A stretch of 11,597 nt of DNA from Rhodospirillaceae bacterium (lineage in GTDB: Bacteria; Pseudomonadota; Alphaproteobacteria; Rhodospirillales; Magnetovibrionaceae), in the NCBI GenBank assembly GCA_002732845.1, contig NVSZ01000004.1, forward strand, positions 28,482-40,078, written 5' to 3'. The notes beneath the pieces were generated by a model. That model was not told where the DNA came from. It worked only from the letters and a program-made list of their open reading frames with translations, and did not search any database. A program made the translations under genes and the position numbers. How positions within the stretch are numbered: position 1 is the first letter of the stretch; every line of letters starts with the position of its first letter. Of this stretch, positions 7,505 to 11,597 are shown piece by piece.

Positions 7505-7702
7505 TTATGTTGGGCCATATTCAGCATTTATTATTTTGCGGTCACGGGCCGGGCTGGGTCTTAAGTTTTCGGCCTCTAGGACTCCGTTTGCGAGTCTCCT
7601 TAGATTGATTTTAACTTTTTTCACGGTCGTTAAGAGCCTGAATTTACGTTCACTCTGAACCCATTGCGGCACAAATATTGAGATCTTCTTAACCATACTC
7701 AT
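7505..7702 (-). CDS. Small ORF of unknown function, doubtful
   Basis: A 65-residue basic, hydrophilic frame starting MSMVKKISIFVPQWVQ, with no signal peptide, membrane segment or recognised motif. In its favour is a purine-rich AGAGGG four or so bases before the first ATG; a second ATG is two codons on. Against it are the AT-rich surroundings, the unremarkable composition and the lack of any neighbour it could belong to. It may be a chance frame. Confidence 0.25.
   Translation of the reverse strand: MSMVKKISIFVPQWVQSERKFRLLTTVKKVKINLRRLANGVLEAENLRPSPARDRKIINAEYGPT
7689..7696 (+). promoter_or_regulatory. TTAACCAT motif, possible CtrA half-site
   Basis: An exact match to the TTAACCAT octamer known as a binding motif of the alphaproteobacterial cell-cycle regulator CtrA. 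It overlaps codons 3-5 of the doubtful small ORF (ATGGTTAA on the minus strand). No second TTAA is at the seven-base spacing of the full site. Confidence 0.2.
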
Positions 7703-7788
7703 CCGCCCTCTTAGGCCCTAAACGTTGAAGCCCACACACACATACTTTTCAGTGTAAGGTCGCCTTTGCAACGTTTTTAAAAAGAATA

Positions 7789-7807
7789 AGCCATTTTCAG
7801 AATGGCT
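7789..7807. other. Short perfect hairpin in the gene-poor region
   Basis: AGCCATT (7789-7795) and AATGGCT (7801-7807) pair around a five-base loop. No T run follows on either strand, so it is not a terminator. Its function is unknown. Confidence 0.35.
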
Positions 7808-8043
7808 GCGAACCGTATTCCGTAATTCAAAACGAAAGCGCAACGACTCATCAAAACCTTATAACCACGGGGCATTTTACCCACAAAAATCAGGGCTTAT
7901 TTCAAGATTTCAAAGCATTAGCATACATGCGGATCGTATCTGTTTCATCCACTGCCGAAGCCACTGGCGTTTTTTACACGCCTGAGAAAGGCCAACCAAA
8001 GCCGAACAGGCCCTCTTTGAGAAAACCTCGTTTTAACAAGTGA

Positions 8044-8051
8044 TTAACCAT
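8044..8051 (+). promoter_or_regulatory. Second TTAACCAT motif, possible CtrA site
   Basis: An exact copy of the octamer, followed at seven-base spacing by TAAG instead of TTAA (TTAA-N7-TAAG), so a full site is only half matched. It lies about 150 bases downstream of the HD-GYP gene's 3' end, which makes a target gene hard to name. Confidence 0.2.
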
Positions 8052-8175
8052 CAATAAGCAACAAAAACCTAGCTTTTGAGCGGCCTTTAAAAAGGAGCAT
8101 AAGCAATTTCGTTTTGATAGCAGGTGGATTTAAAAGACACGCCTTTTGGAATGCTTCGCAGGCGGTACGGTTTTA

Positions 8176-8194
8176 TAAAGTCGGGCTGACTTTA
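8176..8194. terminator. Weak hairpin after the HD-GYP gene
   Basis: TAAAGTC (8176-8182) and GACTTTA (8188-8194) pair perfectly around GGGCT, seven bases beyond the minus-strand stop codon at 8202. In that direction the stem is followed by TAAAACC with no U run, so termination would be weak. Confidence 0.3.
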
Positions 8195-8201
8195 AATCGA
8201 T

Positions 8202-8813
8202 TTAACCCTCAGCCGGTTCTTCACCATGATTAATCGCCTCAATATCCTTTGCCAGCTTTTCGTCACCGGAGCGGATCATATCCATAAACGAGCGTAACAA
8301 TTCGGGGTCCCACTGGCCCATATTTTGCTCGCGCTCTAAAATCTCAAGGGCCTTATCGCGGGGAATGGCTTTGCGATAAACGCGGTCACCAACCATCGCA
8401 TCCCAAGTATCGGCAATCGTCACGATGCGCGACAACAAAGGCGTTTCCGTGCCCTTGAGGCCATCGGGATGGCGTTTGATGGTGTTGTATTCATCGGCTT
8501 CAAATCCGCTGGGCTTATTGAGGATATTATCCGGCACGCCAATTTTACCCAGATCATGCATAATCGCGCCATAGCGCAATTTCCGTTGCATTTTTTCGGA
8601 CAGGCCAATGTGTTCGCCCAGCTTATGGGAAAAATAGGCAACTCTGGACGAATGTTGCGCGGTATAGCGGTCTTTGGTTTCCAGCGCGCGGATTAACGTG
8701 CGAATGGTTTTCAGGTAGCTATCTTCTTGCACCTTTAACAGTTCCGATACGCTGGCCACCAAGTCACTTAAGTTCTGTCCCGCGGGGCTGTGCACATCTA
8801 AATAATCCAACAA
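8202..8813 (-). CDS. Damaged HD-GYP-type phosphohydrolase domain (3' part of a split gene)
   Basis: Resembles HD-GYP phosphodiesterases, which degrade c-di-GMP. With TTG 8813 as residue 1 (203 residues) the domain reads: LIRALETKDRYTAQHSSRVA (Glu45, His54), AIMHDLGKIGVPDNIL (His86-Asp87), YNTIKRHP (His115), then directly DGLKGTETPLLSRIVTIAD (Asp135). In intact members about 40 residues with HHExxDGxGYP stand between the HP and the DGLKG. Here both flanks are kept and that segment is gone in frame, so two metal-binding histidines and the GYP motif are missing. It is probably inactive or has a changed role. There is no good start: TTG 8813 has no clear Shine-Dalgarno. The same frame runs back unbroken to a TAA at 8856-8858, where the upstream reading frame ends. 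Confidence 0.75.
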   Translation of the reverse strand: MLDYLDVHSPAGQNLSDLVASVSELLKVQEDSYLKTIRTLIRALETKDRYTAQHSSRVAYFSHKLGEHIGLSEKMQRKLRYGAIMHDLGKIGVPDNILNKPSGFEADEYNTIKRHPDGLKGTETPLLSRIVTIADTWDAMVGDRVYRKAIPRDKALEILEREQNMGQWDPELLRSFMDMIRSGDEKLAKDIEAINHGEEPAEG

Positions 8814-8855
8814 AGCTTTTTCATTAATGTCGAGCGAGCCGTCGCCTTCGATATT

Positions 8856-9287
8856 TTAAATCAACCATTCGGCCTCGGAAAAATCGACCAAGCCGGGGGA
8901 ATTGGGGTCGTTTAAAACGTGACCGCCGATAGAAGTGACAAACAAGGCCTGCCAAGACGCATGGGCTTTGGGTTTATCTAAAATATCGTTGAGACGAAAT
9001 AAAAAGTTGGCATCGACACGGCCAATATCACCCGTGCGGGACCAGCCAATCAACTGATCGGTGCCAAAGACCGCCTTGGAAAAAAGGCGCGCAAAGCTTT
9101 CGTTAAAAAAAGCCCGCCACCCTTCGCCGGTGTGATCTGCGCAATTTTGGTCCAACGCAAAAAGACTCGGCATATTTTCAAGGGAAAATGCCTTTTGGGC
9201 GGCGGTACAAAGCGCCCTTAGATCGTGTGGCTCCATAACTTTGGTCGCCAAAATACTTTCTGCACATTCCGCAAAGTTCAATGCCAT
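8856..9287 (-). CDS. N-terminal part of the split HD-GYP-type gene
   Basis: 143 residues from ATG 9287, with GGGGGAG eight or so bases upstream, a strong ribosome-binding site. I recognise no catalytic domain; the sequence is soluble and mostly helical, with GRVDANFLFRLNDIL and SWQALFVTSIGGHVL stretches. It ends in SEAEWLI, then TAA. Past the stop the same frame goes on as NIEGDGSLDINEKALL, which reads as the natural continuation of a helical, EF-hand-like segment, and then into the HD-GYP domain. The simplest reading is one ancestral protein of about 400 residues interrupted by a nonsense change. If only this part is made, it is a truncated regulatory domain. Confidence 0.65.
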   Translation of the reverse strand: MALNFAECAESILATKVMEPHDLRALCTAAQKAFSLENMPSLFALDQNCADHTGEGWRAFFNESFARLFSKAVFGTDQLIGWSRTGDIGRVDANFLFRLNDILDKPKAHASWQALFVTSIGGHVLNDPNSPGLVDFSEAEWLI

Positions 9288-9384
9288 CGTCTGCTCCCCC
9301 TATGCAGGCAATTATATCCCTCTCTTTTAACACAAAACAAGTTATAGTGAGGCATAACCACATGGCACACTAGGCGGGGACCCG

Positions 9385-9567
9385 ATGAATAATCTAAAAA
9401 CCTTACAGGCCCTGCTGTCCGCCTTTGGCTCAACCACCAAGGGCTCCACAGCGATTGAATATGCGCTGATTGCCACCTTAATATCGATTGCGATTTTGGG
9501 CGGCATTGAAAGCCTCAGCGGTGGCATATCCAGCATGTTCGGTTCCATCAGCACCGCCATTGAATAA
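9385..9567 (+). CDS. Flp/Fap-type pilin (class IVb)
   Basis: A 60-residue precursor of the Flp major pilin, built into the thin Tad pilus used for surface attachment. After a 20-residue leader (MNNLKTLQALLSAFGSTTKG) comes the prepilin-peptidase site G20-S21, and Glu and Tyr stand at positions 5 and 6 of the mature chain (STAIEYALIA). A hydrophobic helix follows (about 25-40), then a short Gly/Ser-rich tail, all as in Flp. GGGG is five bases before ATG 9385. TATAGT at 9343-9348 may be a -10 box, but no good -35 is visible. No tad/cpa assembly genes are in the window, so assembly must rely on genes elsewhere, or this is an extra copy. It is transcribed opposite to both neighbours. Confidence 0.92.
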   Translation: MNNLKTLQALLSAFGSTTKGSTAIEYALIATLISIAILGGIESLSGGISSMFGSISTAIE

Positions 9568-9633
9568 AAAACGCTTTAAGGACGACTTTAAAGAAATCTA
9601 AGCACGGTTGCGGCTCAGGAATTTAGCAGGAAT

Positions 9634-10368
9634 TTAGGATGTGCCGAGGTCGGCGAGGGCGCTGCGGCTGGTGCGAGGGCCGATATTTTCCAGAACATCC
9701 CCAAAAATTTGCCCATCCATGCCGCGGCCTTCGTAACGCTGGACCAAGCCAACGGCGTCTTCATCCGTAATGTTTTGCACAAACATGCCCAAGCGACGCG
9801 GCGCGGCAGCGGCCCAGAACTTTGCAAGTTCGAGTCCTGAACCGGCACCCGGCTCCATATCCAAAACCACGCCTTGAGCATTACACGCACTGATCACCGT
9901 ATAGTCTTCTAAAGACGCGGGGGGTTCGATGACAAATTTATCGATGGTGATCAAAAGCGGAATAACGATATCATCCAGCGTGTTGGTATTGATGCGAGCG
10001 GGCAAATCAAACAAATGGGAAATGGCCGCCTTGTTGCAAACATCGGGCAAGCTTTTTAAGGCTTGCACCATCAAAGTTGCAGACTCTTTGGTTTCCAAAG
10101 CTTTGCCACTCACGGGCATCATCAAGAGAACGCCGTTACCCGCCGCATGGGCCTGTTCCAAGGCGCTGGCGGCTAATTTCAAGACCGCAATGTTGCGCAA
10201 CGCCGTATTCACTGGATCATCGTTATGATCCAGCACTTGCTTGGCTCCGGTCAGGATGCCATCGGGCGTTTTTAAAATGGGAATAGCCCGATAGATCATC
10301 ACCTGTTCGTTCAGGGGATTGATAATCGGACGAAAAACCATTTCAAGTTTAGAATCGGCACCAAACAC
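9634..10368 (-). CDS. Uncharacterised protein resembling a degenerate EAL domain
   Basis: 244 soluble residues from GTG 10368, with GAGGAAG about eight bases upstream. By eye it follows the course of an EAL c-di-GMP phosphodiesterase: KLEMVFRPIINPLNEQ near the start (compare the usual YQPIVD), GVLLMMPVSGKAL in the middle (compare NVSARQL), DKFVIEPP (compare the KIDRSFV position), and GMFVQNITDEDAVGLV then GRGMDGQIFGD at the end (compare ETEEQ and AQGYLFGRP). The ExL signature and the acidic metal ligands are not seen, so if the fold is right the protein is not an active phosphodiesterase; it could bind c-di-GMP or a protein partner. Other folds are possible. It appears monocistronic, with a gap of 86 bases to the gene upstream. 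Confidence 0.55.
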   Translation of the reverse strand: MFGADSKLEMVFRPIINPLNEQVMIYRAIPILKTPDGILTGAKQVLDHNDDPVNTALRNIAVLKLAASALEQAHAAGNGVLLMMPVSGKALETKESATLMVQALKSLPDVCNKAAISHLFDLPARINTNTLDDIVIPLLITIDKFVIEPPASLEDYTVISACNAQGVVLDMEPGAGSGLELAKFWAAAAPRRLGMFVQNITDEDAVGLVQRYEGRGMDGQIFGDVLENIGPRTSRSALADLGTS

Positions 10369-10454
10369 TTTGTATCTTCCTCGTCTGAGACGTATAACTT
10401 GTACTATATAATCGGTCTTGAGCCAAAAAACGAGTATTGATTCAAGGCATCCCC

Positions 10455-11171
10455 TTAAAGACTGCGCGCCAAATAAACGGTTTGCGTAAAATCATTGTTT
10501 TGAAGAGGGTTGTGAAACGTCACGCGCTCGGCTCTTGCTTCACCAAAGGCCGTCTTCAGGCGGTCCGTAAAGGCCGCATCCGGAAGCTCGTTAGACCACA
10601 AACCAAACACCCCACCCGGGCGCAGATGCGCCTTAAATTTTGTCAAACCTTCGGGCTGATAAAACGGCGCATTTGCGGCATCCAATAAAAACTCTGGAGA
10701 ATGATCAATGTCGACCAAAATCGCATCAAACTGTCTTTTGGGTTGGTCGGGGTCAAGACCGTCTTTGGAGGTTGCCAAGCCAAAAAAATCACCATGTATA
10801 AAGCGACAACGATCATCGTTGCTGAGCGATGGTCCTAAAGGTAATAGCCCGGTTTGATGCCAATCGATGACGGCTTCTAAGGTATCGACAACAATTAACG
10901 AAGCCACTCGGTCATGGTCCAAAACCGCCTTGGCCGTATAACCCAGCCCCAATCCGCCGACCACCACATCAAGGTTGTCGCCGTCTAAGTCCGCCAAGCC
11001 TAAATTCGCCAATTCGATTTCAGACTCGGTGAATAAGCTGGTCATCAGAAATTCTTCGCCCAACTTGATTTCATAAACGTCCACATCCAAGGCCAATTCC
11101 CGTCGCCGCCTTAAACTCAAGGCGCCAATCGGGGTTGCGCGATAATCCAGTTCTTCAAAAAGTAAGCTCAT
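10455..11171 (-). CDS. Spermidine-synthase-like (class I SAM-binding fold) protein
   Basis: 238 residues with the fold of spermidine synthases and related class I methyltransferases. It has an N-terminal strand-rich region (TPIGALSLRRRREL, VYEIKLGEEFLMTSLFTESE). The glycine-rich motif I VVGGLGLGYT is at about 70-79, the acidic end of strand 2 is Asp96 in IVVDTLEAV, HGDFF is at 126-130, and AILVDIDHSP at 150-159 takes the place of the catalytic-Asp region. RPGGVFGLWSNELPD at 184-198 is typical of the strand-5 loop. It is shorter than SpeE (about 280-310) and the putrescine-site residues are not clear, so the amine substrate is unproven. ATG 11171 follows directly on the stop of the upstream gene (TAGATG), with GAGG five bases before it, so the two are co-translated. 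Confidence 0.75.
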   Translation of the reverse strand: MSLLFEELDYRATPIGALSLRRRRELALDVDVYEIKLGEEFLMTSLFTESEIELANLGLADLDGDNLDVVVGGLGLGYTAKAVLDHDRVASLIVVDTLEAVIDWHQTGLLPLGPSLSNDDRCRFIHGDFFGLATSKDGLDPDQPKRQFDAILVDIDHSPEFLLDAANAPFYQPEGLTKFKAHLRPGGVFGLWSNELPDAAFTDRLKTAFGEARAERVTFHNPLQNNDFTQTVYLARSL

Positions 11172-11597
11172 CTAATCCTCAAATTCCAAGGCTTGGTGAT
11201 TGTACAGGTCAAGGAGAAGTTTAAGACCCGTCTGGCTCTCGACAGAAACCTCTACGGCGCGTTCTTTCAACAGGCTTTTCACCAGCGGAAACAAGCTCTC
11301 GTCAAATTTAAAACTATGCGTATCAAAGCCCAAATGATAGTCCCCCCCTGCTGCCGTAGTAATCGCTAATTTTACATATTCCGGTTTGATCAGACGTGCA
11401 CCATCTTTTAGCGTTTGGCAAAAATCATCCCAGCTTAAGATGTCTTCGCGGGGCTCATACGCGCCAAAATCTTCGTGAGAGCTGGCCGTAAAAAATTCGA
11501 CCAGCCACCGCGAGAAATCCTCATCGGCGAGCGGCACACCAAGATGTTCGCGAAGCGTATCCACCGTGGTCGAATTGATCTGAAAGCCCGAACTGTC
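11172..11597 (-). CDS. C-terminal part of a larger protein, possibly a ROXA/JmjC-type cupin (5' end off the window)
   Basis: The frame is open to the window edge (DSSGFQINSTTVDTLREHLG) and I see no ribosome-binding site at the internal GTG 11564, so the start is probably outside. About 141 residues are visible, ending in LLLDLYNHQALEFED. The order of segments (DEDFSRWLVEFF, then ILSWDDFCQTL, then HSFKFDESLFPLVKSLL, then a final short helix-rich part) is like the C-terminal winged-helix part of RoxA-type ribosomal-protein hydroxylases. The JmjC catalytic residues would be upstream and cannot be checked. The family call is tentative. The stop codon abuts the start of the spermidine-synthase-like gene, so they form an operon. 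Confidence 0.5.
   Translation of the reverse strand, partial: DSSGFQINSTTVDTLREHLGVPLADEDFSRWLVEFFTASSHEDFGAYEPREDILSWDDFCQTLKDGARLIKPEYVKLAITTAAGGDYHLGFDTHSFKFDESLFPLVKSLLKERAVEVSVESQTGLKLLLDLYNHQALEFED

Larger units (their letters stand above)
7102..8201. other. Gene-poor AT-rich region of 1.1 kb
   Basis: Visibly richer in A and T than the flanking genes, with frequent stop codons in all frames and no protein I recognise. It contains the weak small ORF at 7505-7702, two short hairpins (7789-7807 and 8176-8194), a 5-bp stem at 7966-7982, and two TTAACCAT motifs. A short open stretch on the minus strand at about 7720-7855 has no good start. It could be regulatory DNA, decayed coding sequence or unseen small RNA genes; nothing decides between these. 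Confidence 0.6.
8202..9287 (-). pseudogene. Probable HD-GYP pseudogene: in-frame stop plus internal deletion
   Basis: Joins the two preceding entries as one locus. Lesion 1 is TAA at 8856-8858, with fourteen open codons of the same frame between it and TTG 8813. Lesion 2 is the loss of the GYP-containing segment at about 8463-8468. A single strong ribosome-binding site serves the whole locus. Sequencing error could explain the stop but not easily the precise deletion. Confidence 0.55.

Noticed and set aside
7731..7745. CACACACACA microsatellite in the gene-poor region
   Set aside because: Only about five dinucleotide units, below what I would call a functional or unstable repeat.
10382..10392. 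CGTCTGAGACG inverted repeat upstream of the EAL-like gene
   Set aside because: Arms of five bases with one base between them are too short to call an operator without a second copy.
1..11597. CRISPR array, insertion sequence, phage or toxin-antitoxin module
   Set aside because: No spaced direct repeats, transposase, integrase or small toxin-antitoxin gene pair could be found on either strand.

Overview
The window reads as part of an alphaproteobacterial chromosome, most likely from the Rhodospirillales side of the class. This is an inference from protein resemblance and codon style; there is no rRNA or tRNA here to anchor it. It is ordinary chromosomal sequence in layout: I see no insertion sequence, CRISPR array, integrase or tRNA gene.

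Left part (1-1607): a membrane-bound sensor diguanylate cyclase (Cache plus GGDEF) runs off the left edge on the minus strand. Behind it is a 260-base gap with a good minus-strand promoter, hairpins, a run of ten C and a strong plus-strand terminator whose loop is a C-rich anti-Shine-Dalgarno sequence. The gap may encode a small RNA. Next (1586-5486) is the conserved arrangement of a periplasmic TesA-like SGNH hydrolase divergent from a YbbA/YbbP-like ABC transporter (ATPase and FtsX-type permease overlapping by 8 bases). The two divergent start codons are only 12 bases apart and share one palindromic ribosome-binding sequence.

Middle (5487-8201): a Bax inhibitor-1/YccA-like seven-helix membrane protein with a palindrome in its promoter region faces a J-domain protein across a bidirectional terminator. 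About 1.1 kb of AT-rich sequence follows, with no confident gene. It holds one weak small ORF, two hairpins and two exact TTAACCAT motifs resembling CtrA sites.

Right part (8202-11597): an HD-GYP-type gene appears broken twice, by an in-frame TAA that splits it into two reading frames and by an in-frame loss of the segment that should hold the HHExxDGxGYP motif. Beside it are a lone Flp-type pilin gene, a protein resembling a degenerate EAL domain without the catalytic signature, and a tightly coupled pair: a spermidine-synthase-like protein and the C-terminal end of an unknown protein that may be a ROXA/JmjC-type cupin. A theme that can be supported is cyclic-di-GMP signalling (one apparently intact cyclase, one damaged HD-GYP, one degenerate EAL-like protein) near a surface pilin. 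That these act together is inference. I found no clearly novel multi-gene system.
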